DNA of 64,000 nucleotides from Amorphochlora amoebiformis (lineage: Eukaryota; Cercozoa; Chlorarachniophyceae): NCBI GenBank assembly GCA_054601695.1, contig BAAHQB010000077.1, positions 310,001-374,000 of the forward strand, given 5' to 3'. Both the position numbers and the translations under genes were made by a program. Below the pieces are notes generated by a model that saw only the letters and a program-made list of their open reading frames with translations, did no database searches and was not told the origin of the DNA. Below, in pieces: positions 1-26,746 of the stretch (the stretch's first letter is position 1; each line of letters begins with the position of its first letter).

Positions 1-82
1 CTTTTGGCTTACCGTCTTGCGTTACCTCGACAACCTGGGGTAAATATAGGCTTATAAGTGTGCGCGTATGTGTGTGAATGTA

Positions 83-134
<52 letters not shown>

Positions 135-608
135 TTGTAACATACATGGATATTTAAATTGGTATGAATTTGTGCATATATACTTTTGAATTCAACCTCC
201 AATCCAACGCAGCCTATAAGTCTAGCCCTCTGGTTAGGGTCTGGAAGGGACTCTAACGCCAGAACTAACCGATTCTTATTGTCGTTACTTGGGCCGTATC
301 TGCAAATGTATGTGATACTTTATCAGAAACAAATCTGTCGCCAATAAACTTAGGCGATTTTGCCTAAAATCAGACCAAAATGCCGCTTGTTTATTCATAT
401 ATATATTACATATAATATAGGTATTCTGTTAGTGTATAAACACGTAAACATGCAAACTTGGATACATTTAAAATGTATCAATTAGCCCTGTATGTATTCA
501 ATGAATTTATGCACTTGTATTTGTGTATTTATTATGGCTATGTGTTAAATTTATATCTTATTCAAGATTATATTTACCATATGTATATATATATGTATTA
601 ATATTTAA

Positions 609-647
<39 letters not shown>

Positions 648-920
648 TATATATTGTATAAATCTAAAAATATTACAGACATTATATCTTATTAAATGAA
701 ATATGTAACAATATAGATGTGTTCAACAGATATTCATCTTCCATTCAAATACATACACACATATATGTGTGTATACAAATATACCTATATATACACATAT
801 ACCTTCGTATATGTATATGTATATATATGTATGTATATATATATATATATATATTTGTATAAAAAAATCCACGAATATACACTACATACTAATGCACATA
901 CGTAATGTATATAATATATA

Positions 921-964
<44 letters not shown>

Positions 965-1382
965 CAGGCAGTATAAAATTTAATGTAAGGTAACATTTAT
1001 ATATAATAAATATACATATAATGCACATCCTTACATCTTAAATATTGAACTATCACCTATATATTCTACAAGTGGACAAAATACATATCTGTACGTCAAG
1101 TTATACAACATACGTGCGTACGTACAATTTCACTCACTCCCGAAAAATTAAGTAGTCTATTTATCACCTATCAATAATCTTTCGGAACAAGTACTTTTCG
1201 ATTTCCCTCGATAACCGTTGAGACTCGGGATTAAAGATCGCGTTCTGAACACAAAAACGGAAAATAAAACGGGGATAGGATAAGAATGCCAGGATAGGAT
1301 GCGGGAAAAACTTAATGTGTTTGTTGTGGCTGTACAGTATATTATATGTATATGTACATATGTATATATATATATGTATTTA

Positions 1383-1419
<37 letters not shown>

Positions 1420-1508
1420 GTATATATGTACATCTACACGATAGAAATGTACATTTACATTTAGAAATACATATATATATATATATATGTATGTATAGAT
1501 ATACATAC

Positions 1509-1554
<46 letters not shown>

Positions 1555-1598
1555 TATATCATACATAGTACATAGATATATTAAAAACTATAATGTAG

Positions 1599-1629
<31 letters not shown>

Positions 1630-1664
1630 ATATACATATATACATATATATATATACACATATA

Positions 1665-1721
<57 letters not shown>

Positions 1722-1891
1722 AAACACGCGCATTTACATATATATATATATGTGTATATGTATATATATATTTATATATATATATATATATATTATAATT
1801 ACATATATATATATATATACACATATATATATATATGTATATTCATATAGATTCATCAATATATACATATCTATTTATATATATATATATG

Positions 1892-1949
<58 letters not shown>

Positions 1950-2017
1950 CACACACACACATATATATATATATGTATATATATTGCGTATATATATTTT
2001 CCTCCTATATAATAAAT

Positions 2018-2068
<51 letters not shown>

Positions 2069-2163
2069 GTATGTATATATATGATATACATTTAAATATC
2101 ACACACATATATATATATATACATATATATTAGAGAATACTTTTAAAAATTAAATATACATAT

Positions 2164-2203
<40 letters not shown>

Positions 2204-2252
2204 TATAACATATGTATGTTATCCATAAATCCATATAATACACACACACACA

Positions 2253-2290
<38 letters not shown>

Positions 2291-2423
2291 AATACATACA
2301 TATATAATATATATACATATATACACATATATTATATATATATATATATATATATTTAAATATATATATACATATGTATTGAAATATTATAAGTATATAT
2401 AATAGATACATGTACATACATGC

Positions 2424-2468
<45 letters not shown>

Positions 2469-2893
2469 ATATTATAGATACATATAATATGTATGTATAT
2501 GCATATCATATAATAGTTATGTATGTATGCACTACACTTATATCTTCCTTGTACATTTACATACTTGCATTATGCACCCATATTCGATATATATATACAT
2601 ACATATATATATATATATATATATTATATTTGTATGTATATCTATACACACATATTATATTTATATATAGACACATATACATGCATTTACTAAACATACA
2701 CACATAGGTAGATACACGCACACATATATGTGCATATGACATGTACACATGTATGTGTGTGTGTGTATGTGTATAATATATGTGTATGTGTATGTAAATA
2801 ATATGTATGTGTATACATGTATATATATATATATATACATCTATATTTTATACATAATGTAGATATGCAGTGTAATGTAGTACATACATATAC

Positions 2894-2938
<45 letters not shown>

Positions 2939-3021
2939 TATTAATATATATGTATATAATATATATATATATACATATATATATGTATGTATGTAATTAT
3001 GTATATATATTTATATATTTT

Positions 3022-3061
<40 letters not shown>

Positions 3062-3126
3062 ACTATATATATATATACATATTAATATTATATAATATAT
3101 ATATTATATCATATTATACAGCCCAT

Positions 3127-3175
<49 letters not shown>

Positions 3176-3205
3176 GCACATACATTTCGAATATACATAT
3201 TATAT

Positions 3206-3303
<98 letters not shown>

Positions 3304-3306
3304 TTA

Positions 3307-3377
<71 letters not shown>

Positions 3378-4228
3378 GTATATATATATATATATATATA
3401 TGTGTATGTATTCTATGTGTGTGTATACATACATATATATATACATATATGTTTACATTTATATAAATATATATAATATATATGTAAATATATGTATATA
3501 TGTCTATCTCTCTCTCTCTCTCTCTATATATATATACATATATATTACATATATAATGATAATAATGCAACGCATGCGTCAACATATTGTCGTCTACCGT
3601 GCAGAGGAAAGCTACGTCGTCTACACACGAATCCGATGATAAGGGCATCAGCTGCCGTCGGCTCGCAGGCTCTATGGTTACCTTTGGACCACTAAATCAT
3701 CATTATACTCTCCCTCTCTTTTCCTATGTCTCCCTTCTAGTATGTGCTGGAATCGCCATCAACTCTCAAGGGTTGTCTGGTTTGGCTCACTTCTCACATA
3801 TTTTCAGGGGTAGTTAAGAAGGCGACACAACTTTGGGAGAATATCTTCACCTTTCCTGCGGAGTTCAGCCAAGGAAAGACAGTTGCGCGGGTCAGGCAGG
3901 CTGTTAGTGTGTATGTGTAAATGATTCGTGAAATAATGTTCACATTTTCAAAGCAGTTTAGGTATAGATTATAAGTCTCTAGTCCCCTCCTTCCCAGCCT
4001 TTTTCCCAACCCAATTTAACCCTCACATATGGTCTCAGTAAATCGAAAAGGTTTAAAAGTAGGTTCCAAGCATTACTCACCTCGTCGAACAGCTTTGCCT
4101 GTTGCGGCAGGCCTCCCCGTTCGTGCAAAGGGGATACCAAGCATTATACCCCCTCTAAAGCATAACCACAGCGTGAAAATGCCAACAATAAGGAGCACCG
4201 AGAGAGGAATGCCCTTGGCGCATCTCAT
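1..4228 (-). CDS. Unknown membrane-anchored protein, partial at the left edge
   Basis: I do not recognise this protein. Exons in transcript order: 4228-4081, 3900-3798 (or from 3855, in the same frame), 3661-3598, 1244-1168, 299-197, and 34-1 running off the window. Phases agree across every junction, and the first donor (GTGAGTAA) is a strong consensus. The start at 4228 gives a short N-terminus, [11 protein letters not shown], leading into one hydrophobic segment of about 20 residues ([13 protein letters not shown]), then a basic stretch. This looks like a signal anchor or an uncleaved ER signal. Downstream exons read as ordinary soluble protein, for example [17 protein letters not shown] (1244-1168 into 299-197) and [20 protein letters not shown]. 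Its start lies 191 bp from the start of the aldo/keto-reductase-like gene on the other strand. The exons at 1244-1168 and 299-197 are the most secure; 3661-3598 is the weakest. Confidence 0.5.
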
Positions 4229-4419
4229 GGTTGGCAGCCTCACAAAAGGCGCCGTGCGTCCCGGGATTGTCCCAAACACGTGTCTTGTGCAGCGATGACG
4301 TTGTCACGAAGGATGACATCAACCCGATAAAATATCTAAATTTATTCGTTTTAAAATTTATTTTTTTCGCTCGATGTAAATTTATAAGAAAATCGCGTCT
4401 GATTTGAATCGATCGAGAG
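4229..4419. promoter_or_regulatory. Shared divergent promoter region between gene 1 (-) and the AKR-like gene (+)
   Basis: This 191-bp spacer separates two start codons facing away from each other. It has no TA microsatellite, unlike the introns on both sides. It is AT-rich around 4330-4395, with T and A runs and TTTAAAA-type sequence, and ends in a GATCGATCGAG-like stretch just before the ATG at 4420. No defined factor site was recognised. Confidence 0.5.
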
Positions 4420-5475
4420 ATGCTGGCCCGTGCGTTCGTGATTATCGCCTACCTTGTGCCCCTAGTGGCAAGGTTTGGTCCTTCTTAATCATTTTTGACT
4501 TCTATCAGTATGCTCTGACCCAGTCACCACTTTTCCGGATAGTTTTTTAACAGAGGTTTCATGTGTAAAGAAATTAAGTCATTGTTATTTCAGCGACTAC
4601 GGGAAAGTCATCTACGGTACTGGATACTGCAAGGATTCTGACGTTTCTGCATGTCCGTACGCACACAAAACCACATATGGAATATTCGCAGACCGAAACA
4701 GTTCTCTCACACAAGCAAAAACTTCATGTAACTTCCAGGTAAGAAGAATCTGGGAGACGCTATCAAAGCAGGTTATACCTGGTTTGACCTGGCTCGATCC
4801 TACAACAACCTGCACACGGTAAAATAGCTGTCGCGGACAGTCAAATGCCAAGTCCACTAATGCCACTACTTAATCCAGGTGGCCACCGTCCTGGAGGAGA
4901 AGGTACGCGGCGCTGCTAAGACTCTCGATGACCTGACACTCATCTACAAGATCAAACCAGATCTTCACGCCTCTTTTGATGCGAAGGTGTAGCGTAATTT
5001 CTGGCTTCAAATCCCACTGAGTTTACATGGAAAGAGTCAAAGCTTTCGCGACAGTGAAATGCAAATAGTTTTAAAATCCATCTGTACGTAGGTCGCGGAG
5101 GACTTGTTTTTGTTTATGAACGGTAAGTCGAGAACCAAGGGCTTCGATTACGTCCTCGCACACGGTTTTTACCCTAGATTTAACAGCATTTTCCGGCTCT
5201 TCTTACCCCAAATTTACGAAACTAAGTATTTATGTAACAAATATTTTCTTAAGACCTGAGGACAGATGCGTCCCTGCCAACCGTGTTTACTGCTCTGAAG
5301 AACATTCCCACGGTAAACGCAACAAAGATCGGGCTCTCCAACGCCTGCAAGGATGACATCGACACCGCTCTCGAGGTGTCTGGATTCGAGTAAGTTGGTG
5401 TATGGTCTCTGTCTTTTGTTTATTGTTCGGGGCCTCTCTTTCTTTCTCCTCTTCTGTACATATGGATATAAAATG

Positions 5476-5539
<64 letters not shown>

Positions 5540-5626
5540 ATTTTATATATATATATATATATTAAATATATATATATATATATATTTATATATAATCCGT
5601 TTCTCTTTCTTTCTCTCTTTCTCTCT

Positions 5627-5678
<52 letters not shown>

Positions 5679-5724
5679 CTCCGCTCTCTCTCTCTCCTCT
5701 CCCTCTCTCCTCTCCCTCTCTCCT

Positions 5725-5760
<36 letters not shown>

Positions 5761-6376
5761 ACCGTATATTATTAATAACCGTATATTAATAACAGTATAT
5801 AAATAACCGTATATTAATAACCGTATATTAATAACCGTATATTAATAACCGTATATTAACAACCACATATTGATAACCGTATATTCTTAATAACCGTATA
5901 TTAATAAGTATATGTTAGCTCTCGCTTGATACTAATACAGACATATAATGATCTCAGCGATAGGTTTGAAATGGTCTCGAACCCTTGGAATCTCTTCCGC
6001 AAGGTAATCACTATCAACTATTATTGGGTCTAGGGTAGTCTAGGGTAGTGTAAGGTTTAGGGTATAAGATGTGCATAAATACATATATGTATCACGCCGG
6101 TACTTATATAAAACCTCTTCCGTAAACGAATAGCTATAAACTATTCTTAGCGTTAGGGAAGATATCTATAAAACGTATAAATGTGTATATACACACATAT
6201 CATAAGTTCACACGTACCCTTATAATCATATAAGTAAACACATAGGGATAAGTTTTTTGGATTAGGGATAGGTTACTGTGTTATCTGAATTAAGATTAGG
6301 GCTTAAGAGTAGATTAATCGCGGTAGGCAAGTCGCATGAAAATAATATTTACATATATATATATATTATAAATATA

Positions 6377-6407
<31 letters not shown>

Positions 6408-6581
6408 ATATATATATGTATATGTAATATATAGGAGATTGAGCACGATGTGCTTGATTACTGCACACGGAATGACAAGATATATGCTGGATACCAGATC
6501 TTCGGGGATAACAAAGAGGTTTGAATTCACCTTAAAAGCACCTTAATAGCGGCTTAGATGTATATATATATATATATATTG

Positions 6582-6618
<37 letters not shown>

Positions 6619-6746
6619 ATATATATATTTATACATATACATATACATATATATATATATATATAACTGTGTACATTTAGGTATATGTCTGTATATGTAC
6701 ACATGGATATGCTGCTATCTTTGCTCACTCACATATATATATATAT

Positions 6747-6800
<54 letters not shown>

Positions 6801-6967
6801 CTCCCAAGCGTTGGAGACGGCATTCAATGGCGACAGATTTGGCAACTGCATCGGAGGTAAAAATTACATGTATGTAAATTACATATTTATATTTATAATA
6901 TATATACGTTAGTTCGCTTACAGTTACCATGGGAACATTTGATTTAGATTTACATGTAATATTTACA

Positions 6968-7023
<56 letters not shown>

Positions 7024-7028
7024 CACAC

Positions 7029-7082
<54 letters not shown>

Positions 7083-7587
7083 TAATACTTGTGTGCCACC
7101 TTTAGGAAGCATGAAATATTCAGCTGTTTTGTACGAGAAAAACAAGGTCTTATATTATGTACATGTAAACATTATATATAAATACATCTCAGTAATTAAA
7201 CCCTCAAAGCCGATACCCAAAACCGGGGAGTTTGAAATTAGACTGGATTTTTTGGGGAAGAGAGAAATAGTAGAGAGAAAAGAGATAGGAGGAGTTAAAG
7301 ATAATAAGAGTGTAAGCTTCCTCCCATCTCTAATCCTGAAATTTGCAACTCTTTCTTCTGAAACTTACAACATTTTCTAGTGCTAATCGGGAAAGTTTAA
7401 TAATAGAGACACAAACGGGACTAAAAATAGAGACATAAATTGGCCTTGGTGTATTATAGTTCGTGCTAGTCTAGGTATATGAGGGGATATTCTTTCTATC
7501 TTTGTGTATGGATGTATAAAATGTCTATGTACTAAATATACCATACGCATACATATATGTGCACACACACACACACATATGTATATA

Positions 7588-7620
<33 letters not shown>

Positions 7621-7814
7621 TATGTATATATATAGGTTTGCATGCCAGACCAGCAGACCGCCGGAGTCGGAGTCCCGGATGCTATGATTGGCGACGAGTG
7701 ATATATATATATATATATATGTAGTATATATACCTATATAATATTATATTAGCCTTTTTCTGCGCCTAGCAAGGGCCAAACAAATTATACATATTTATGT
7801 ATAATATGCGTACA

Positions 7815-7881
<67 letters not shown>

Positions 7882-8010
7882 GCCGGCCTGACACTTGCCA
7901 TTCGGCCTATTTGTTTAGCATATAATAAATATTTTATAGTTATGGTAGGTATATATATATATATATGTATATAAATATATATGATAATACTTTTATGAAT
8001 ATTTACACAC

Positions 8011-8041
<31 letters not shown>

Positions 8042-8253
8042 GCATATATATATATCTATATATATATATACATACTCTTACATAGTATGTAATATATATT
8101 CCGGCAGGCCATTCGAGGCTGAGGTCGGCAAGTATTTAGCTGTCGCTACAATGATGTGGTCAGGTTGGTGCCACATGATATAAAATGTATAACTTTGTAA
8201 GGCTGATATCCTAATTGAAGGTATAATGTATGTACATATATATACACACACAT

Positions 8254-8304
<51 letters not shown>

Positions 8305-8424
8305 GGTGGATATCCTATTATAAATGCGCGAAATATTAAAACGATGAAGAGCTTTAAGTCGCAAGAGTCTGGATCTCTCAAATGGTAATACATATTATAT
8401 TTGGATAATACATATATATACATT

Positions 8425-8459
<35 letters not shown>

Positions 8460-8989
8460 CATGCACGACACAGGTTCGATGTGGTGGTTAAGGTTAACGA
8501 TAGCGGTAAAACTCTCACGGATTTCAAATTCAACAATGGGGTATCCATATAATACACGAATATATATATATATATATGTATGTATATATTATATATAATT
8601 GGAGCATGCCTATAAATAGCTTGAAAGGACGTAGCTCGATGAGTAGATATCGATAGCAAGTAGAACTTAGTCTGGACATTGCTGGAGTTCGCCCCAATAG
8701 GTATTAACCGGTTACGCCGGGTAATACCCGGTAGTAGCGGGGGTTCTGAATATTAAATTACAAGCCGTGATGTCAAGTTCCAAAACTTTCCCAGAAAATT
8801 CTAGTATTTTACGCACAGAAAGTTTGTCCTGACCAAATCAATTATTTTCCTGCTGGTATAGCTGAAATGGGTCTCAACCAAACTATGGAATACCAGTGGC
8901 ATACCGTACCGCTGCGCTAAATAAATATATATATATATATATATGTATACATACATATATATATATATAATATATAATATATATATTAT

Positions 8990-9021
<32 letters not shown>

Positions 9022-9314
9022 GTATATATGTGTATATATATATATATTACAGCATGTGTAGCAAGCGCGGAACCTATAGCTAGTTACCTACGAGTTAGTC
9101 CGTCGTTAGACTACGGTAAGATAGAGCATGACTGGTAGGGTATAAAGGCTTCGGAACCCAAGCAGCCCATGGATTTCGCAGGAAGAAAGGAAGTATCGGA
9201 CTACCGCACATAAAATTTCAATAATCATCATTCGCTAAAATCCAAACAGATTTCAATCGAACCTAATCCCAGACTACCATTTGCTAACACCAACGTCTGG
9301 ACTACTGTTGCGCT

Positions 9315-9375
<61 letters not shown>

Positions 9376-9465
9376 GTTTGTATATACCTATGTGCGGATA
9401 TACTACGTATGTATTTATAAAGGAATATACATTTATACCAACACACACACAATATACACACACAC

Positions 9466-9496
<31 letters not shown>

Positions 9497-9517
9497 ATTA
9501 TATTATATAATATATAT

Positions 9518-9554
<37 letters not shown>

Positions 9555-9695
9555 GTATACATATTTCAACCTACTCACAGTCAAACAAGATAACTGGACC
9601 TGAAGCCAAAGCAGACATTCTAAACTTTAAACGCAAAGTGTTCTTAATGGATGCCCCAAGTGTACGTTCGATGCCTCTTGACTTATATTCTCTTC

Positions 9696-9737
<42 letters not shown>

Positions 9738-10047
9738 AGCTAGAGTGTGGAAATATAGCCGTTAATGCACTACTTATAACTAATAATTGTAACGAAATTT
9801 CAGGTTGTCGAGAACAGTGCACCCCAGTGGTATACGAGCCTCAAGGCTGAGTACGACGTAATAAATAAATATTAATGTGCACCTATAATATATACATATA
9901 TAATATGTATATGTATATGCGATGTATATAAACATGCTATTAGATTTCTAAACTTTTGAAATCCTAGATTCACACATGTAATATTTTACTATATCTAATT
10001 GTATGTTTATGTATACACGTATATATGTGTATGTATATTTTTACATC

Positions 10048-10098
<51 letters not shown>

Positions 10099-10171
10099 GT
10101 ATTTATACTTTGTTTGTGCAGACTCTCCGTTCATACCGCAGCACAAACCTTGTAGCGGTAATATTCATTTC

Positions 10172-10205
<34 letters not shown>

Positions 10206-10323
10206 CATATGCATAAACTAATATCAGGCAAAAGCGTCTGATGGCACCGAACGCAAGAAAATTGCGTATGTATTATCACATATATATATATATATATACA
10301 TATATTTATACTAATGTATATTA

Positions 10324-10373
<50 letters not shown>

Positions 10374-10421
10374 AACAGACGTGATTGGACTACTCTTTTG
10401 GGCAAGTTCGCGCAGGTCTCC

Positions 10422-10453
<32 letters not shown>

Positions 10454-10611
10454 GTATATGTATACATGTATACATGTATAAATGTATATATGTACATATG
10501 TATTATATTCTCTCTTCTTTTCCTTCAAGTCTCTATCTTCTCATCTCATTCATATGTACGTTATGTATATATATATAATATATATATATATATATTAATA
10601 TTACGTGTTTA

Positions 10612-10651
<40 letters not shown>

Positions 10652-10750
10652 CTCTATCTACCTAATTCGTATTTATAAATATATATGTGTGTGCGATGAA
10701 ACATGTTAATAATTTACTCATCAGTAATCAGCATAATAGATATAAACATG

Positions 10751-10784
<34 letters not shown>

Positions 10785-10902
10785 TAGATCATATGTATTA
10801 TTTTACTTATCAGATTAGCACGACCAATATGAACCCTGCGGATATGCTATGTCAAAAGAACACGGTATATACATATATATACACACATGTATTATATATA
10901 TA

Positions 10903-10942
<40 letters not shown>

Positions 10943-11249
10943 AGTTAGTTCATGGATACATGCACTTACAATGCGTATTATTTAGGCCGGTCATTGGATG
11001 CCATGCGATCAAGCCAAGGTGTAGGAATAGTGATTCATATATATATATATATATATACATATATAAACATATATATATATATACATACATATGTATAATA
11101 TGTTTTTATACTATAAGGCTACCCGAGGCGAGGAGGGAGTGAAGTCGATTATGGACATCGTAATTTATTTATTCATATAAGTTATATATATACACATGTA
11201 TACACATATATTTCTTGACGTTATAATAAATTATTATTGGTATAAACAC

Positions 11250-11288
<39 letters not shown>

Positions 11289-11432
11289 CATCATATATAT
11301 AATCAGCTCAGACTGGATACCGAAACCATGACGATTTCGGTAAAGAAAAAAATGAATCAATATAAAGATGGATACAGATTTTACATACCTTATGTATATT
11401 TGCATGGCTAATTATATATTTTCATTATATAT

Positions 11433-11465
<33 letters not shown>

Positions 11466-11640
11466 CATATATATTATATATATATATATATAATATATGA
11501 TTTAGGTTCCGCTTAACAGTTGTGGAAAACCCGCGAATGTAAGTGTTAATGCCGACTTTTTATGCTTGTAAATATATTTTATATGAATTTATGTATTGTG
11601 AGTTTGTACATATCCACATGTATTTGTGTGTTTGTACATT

Positions 11641-11691
<51 letters not shown>

Positions 11692-12030
11692 CGGATGATG
11701 TGTTCCAGACCACCCTGAGAATGGGATGGAGGTACGCCAATAACCAGTGTCAAAATCAATGAAAATGTGTCGTGTATATATAATATACATATGGACGTAT
11801 ACATATTATTTTAAGGTTCAAGATTATCACGCTCAATGGCCATCACCACTCGGTAAACATACACAATACATCATATCGTATACACATATATATTATATAT
11901 ATACACACATATATATATATATATATATATAAATGTATATATGCGTTTTTTTTTTCCCTGTAGTTTCAATATACACCCCATTTGATATTCTCATTCTCGT
12001 TGACGCTTTCTGATTTCTGGACAGATGGAT

Positions 12031-12062
<32 letters not shown>

Positions 12063-12202
12063 TCTCTAAATCATACGTATCAGTATTCAATCACTATTCA
12101 TATATCTAGAACTCTGGACACCACAAGACCCGCGAGCACCGCCAAAAGCAGATGCATATGTCTCATGCACGCAAGAAACTTAACGCTACGCGAACTCTGT
12201 AA
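4420..12202 (+). CDS. Secreted aldo/keto-reductase-like protein lacking the catalytic His
   Basis: Twenty-seven exons: 4420-4472, 4594-4616, 4739-4818, 4879-4986, 5092-5122, 5266-5389, 5958-6003, 6435-6518, 6799-6856, 7106-7146, 7636-7697, 8108-8163, 8306-8384, 8474-8540, 9581-9637, 9804-9857, 10122-10157, 10228-10265, 10379-10415, 10814-10864, 10986-11018, 11118-11159, 11307-11339, 11506-11538, 11691-11731, 11816-11852, 12110-12202. They total 1497 nt (498 aa). Residues 1-17 ([17 protein letters not shown]) form a signal peptide. The next ~215 residues resemble the AKR barrel: DLARSY carries Asp42 and Tyr47 at the family D-x4-Y spacing, IYKIKP supplies a Lys, KIGLSNAC matches the family 'GVSN' strand, and [12 protein letters not shown] and [10 protein letters not shown] follow in order. 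The family His (DLYLIH) is replaced by DLFLFM. The C-terminal half is not recognised and ends His/Lys-rich. A TGA at 7699 is avoided by the GT donor at 7698, which joins in phase to 8108. AKR homology is moderately sure; enzyme activity is doubtful. Confidence 0.68.
5590..5764. repeat. (TC)n polypyrimidine tract in an AKR-like intron
   Basis: About 175 bp of CT-rich simple repeat with short CCCTCTCC interruptions. It lies inside the intron 5390-5957, directly after a (TA)n tract. Confidence 0.9.
5761..5908. repeat. 14-bp minisatellite ACCGTATATTAATA
   Basis: Roughly nine to ten copies of a unit ACCGTATATTAATA, some diverged (for example ACCACATATTGATA). They sit between the TC tract and exon 5958-6003 of the AKR-like gene. 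Confidence 0.85.
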
Positions 12203-12364
12203 GTGAAGGTTGGCTGCCCACAGTTGTGGCGTGTACATGTACGCATTTTAATATTTTTGTATAAAATTGATCTATTTCTACATATGTTTGTATCTCATTG
12301 GCATATGTTATGCATGATGTGTAAGTATGAAGCGTACCATATTTTACTAGTTATACATATATTT

Positions 12365-12400
<36 letters not shown>

Positions 12401-12941
12401 TGTAGGAAACTGTAACTCGCACTAGTGGCTGCAGAAATTGGATAATCCATAGTACCCGTCAGAAGTAACAGGATCCACGGAGCTGTACACTGACTAAGTT
12501 CCGAGGATTAACTCGCAATCATTCTATCGATGGGCGGGAGCATGCGCAATTGATGCCATTGCAGCCAGCCGGCTATATATTATTTCCGACTTGGCATCTT
12601 GATCACATTTGGCACTCGATCAAAATCACGATCCATCCAGCTATGGCCGGACATATTGCAGCTAAGCTTGTCTGAGGATCCTTATCGATGCATCTATCAG
12701 ACCCACACACCGTCGGAGTATTCTGTAGACTGGCACTGGTCATCATAAACCACATTGTTTTAAGATAGTAGTAGTATATATATATATATAAATATATATA
12801 CATACACACACATATATATACACAACATACATATGCTGCAGCATCACAACATGTGATAACTAGATAATACTAGTATGTAATTTCTAGAATGTAAAATATA
12901 CTAGATATATTGCAATTATATTGTATATTAGCATAATATTA

Positions 12942-12976
<35 letters not shown>

Positions 12977-13186
12977 CTGGCCACTGCTGGGTGTATATAT
13001 ATATGAAATTGTATCGATGATAATAATAATCGATCGTCTAGACCGTGTAAGCATGCAGGTTTGTGTTTACCGAGATTGTGAGATCACGTGTACTGGCCAT
13101 ACATTGAGATTACATGTCATGAGATCAGGTTTCTCTAGTTTTTGGAGGCTGGGGTATTTGCCAGCTGGGCCGTGAATCTGGTCCAC
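12203..13186. other. Intergenic region downstream of the AKR-like gene
   Basis: After the stop at 12202 the sequence is mostly repeat-poor, of moderate GC between 12400 and 12770, with scattered CTAG tetramers (ACTAGT, TCTAGA) and only short TA tracts near 12370 and 12780. No exon chain was found. A minus-strand frame near 12655-12745 could be a 3' exon of a gene in the predicted minus slot, but no acceptor is convincing. Confidence 0.5.
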
Positions 13187-13399
13187 TTATTTTCCGACAT
13201 ACCCTCCGAAATTCATGCATCCACACCATTGAATTCCACGATTGAAGCATAACAAAGAGCCTGAAACTAGCCTTCCGCATCTGTGGAAGTCATCCGCGTA
13301 CCTATCCCTCCAGCCTGCCTCCGACATCCTCAGGTGCAGCCAGAAAATATACGCTATCCTCCCCCGCAGATTTTTCATAAGCATTGTCTCACACACCAA
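13187..13399 (-). CDS. Possible exon of an unidentified minus-strand gene
   Basis: A 70-codon open frame in repeat-free DNA of higher GC (stop at 13187). Within it, GTATGT after the residues CMNFGG would be a good donor, so the last codons may be intron. GTACGCGGATGACTTCCACAG is a possible 21-nt intron in phase, like one in the POR-like gene. The position fits the alternating divergent-pair layout, which predicts a minus gene here. No family is recognised and no clear start or neighbouring exon was found, so this could be chance. Confidence 0.22.
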   Translation of the reverse strand: MVCETMLMKNLRGRIAYIFWLHLRMSEAGWRDRYADDFHRCGRLVSGSLLCFNRGIQWCGCMNFGGYVGK

Positions 13400-13681
13400 A
13401 TTTACACTTCATTTTCACGCTTGAAATTCATTCTGGATCTTTATAAGGCCTGTGAGGGGGCCGCAATCAGCTCTCCATTTCTGAAGCCAATTGTGTCTCC
13501 TTTTCCGGATGCACCGCACGTGTGTCCTACTTCCGATTGATGGATTTGTATGGATTGAGGAAAAAATACCAGAATATAAATCAGAAGTGGAATTCGGTCA
13601 GAAAGCCGGTCACACAATGTTTACGGAAGACCACGAACACACGTGCCTCGCAGACTACGAACACGTGTCCAAAAACAAGCC

Positions 13682-23769
<10,088 letters not shown>

Positions 23770-23901
23770 AATATTTCCAGCTAGTATATACAATGATGCT
23801 AATACTATGGCACGTTAGATGTTAATAGTACTATGATACTCAGTGAGATACACTGTCATATGCGGATGCCATATTCATGATATGGCCAGACACATCATAT
23901 A

Positions 23902-23959
<58 letters not shown>

Positions 23960-24735
23960 ATATATCTTTATATATATATATATATTATATATATATATAT
24001 ATATATACATATATATGTATGTATATTATATAATATATATATATATAAATATATATATGTGTATATAATACATATGTATATATTGTGCGTGAACCGAGCT
24101 ACTAACCATAATTACCGTGTTACTAGTAGCATAAAATTCAGGTTCAACTGTCCTACAGATACCGTAGTATAATAATTGGTAGGCTGTTATTCGTTTAGAT
24201 GCGAAAGTCAGATGCTTCATTTCTATTCCTGTTCCGATACTCATTTGGTCTTCCAGTCGCCCGGAGTCTAGGGATAGTCTAAACTCCTCGTAGTTTACTA
24301 GAAAAGATTCATTACCGGTTATACGAAGGATGTATATATCATCTAGATCATAGCCACAAGTATAAAAAATGATACCATGTAGCATTGACATTATATACTC
24401 TACAATTATAGTTATCTCGCACATACTGTATACGGCATATATGATATATACATATATATATACATGTGTACACACATATATATATATGATATATATATAT
24501 ACATATATATTATATATGTATATATATAAAATATATATATATGTATATGTAACATATCATGGTGGCAAATTGACAATGTATATATCTACAAAATATTCCA
24601 CATCACAGGATTACACGATGTATTCCGAATCACTCAGTATATATTCCGACAAAAACTTAAAGTACAAGCGGTCGAATGCTCAACACCTACATCACCATAC
24701 CCCAACATACCAATAACTAAAGACTCTTGGTATGC
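23770..24735. other. Tail-to-tail intergenic region between the membrane protein gene and the SDR
   Basis: Contains TA tracts near 23895-24065 and 24440-24550. Between them is repeat-poor sequence (24070-24430, 24550-24735). No exon with supported boundaries was found on either strand. Confidence 0.5.

Positions 24736-26746
<2,011 letters not shown>

Noticed and set aside
3114-3446. Open frames of Tyr-Ile repeats on both strands
   Set aside because: These are (TA)n microsatellite read as TAT-ATA codons. They occur in every TA tract, have no splice or start context, and the same tracts are open on both strands.
7699-7701. In-frame TGA as the end of the AKR-like gene
   Set aside because: A GT donor at 7698 just before it joins in phase to 8108, and the next exons continue in phase to 12202. 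A two-gene reading would need a new start without a promoter spacer. It remains possible, but is less likely.
8690-8760. tRNA-like or SINE-like stretch with CCGG-rich hairpin
   Set aside because: No convincing A and B box pair at the right spacing, and no cloverleaf could be drawn.
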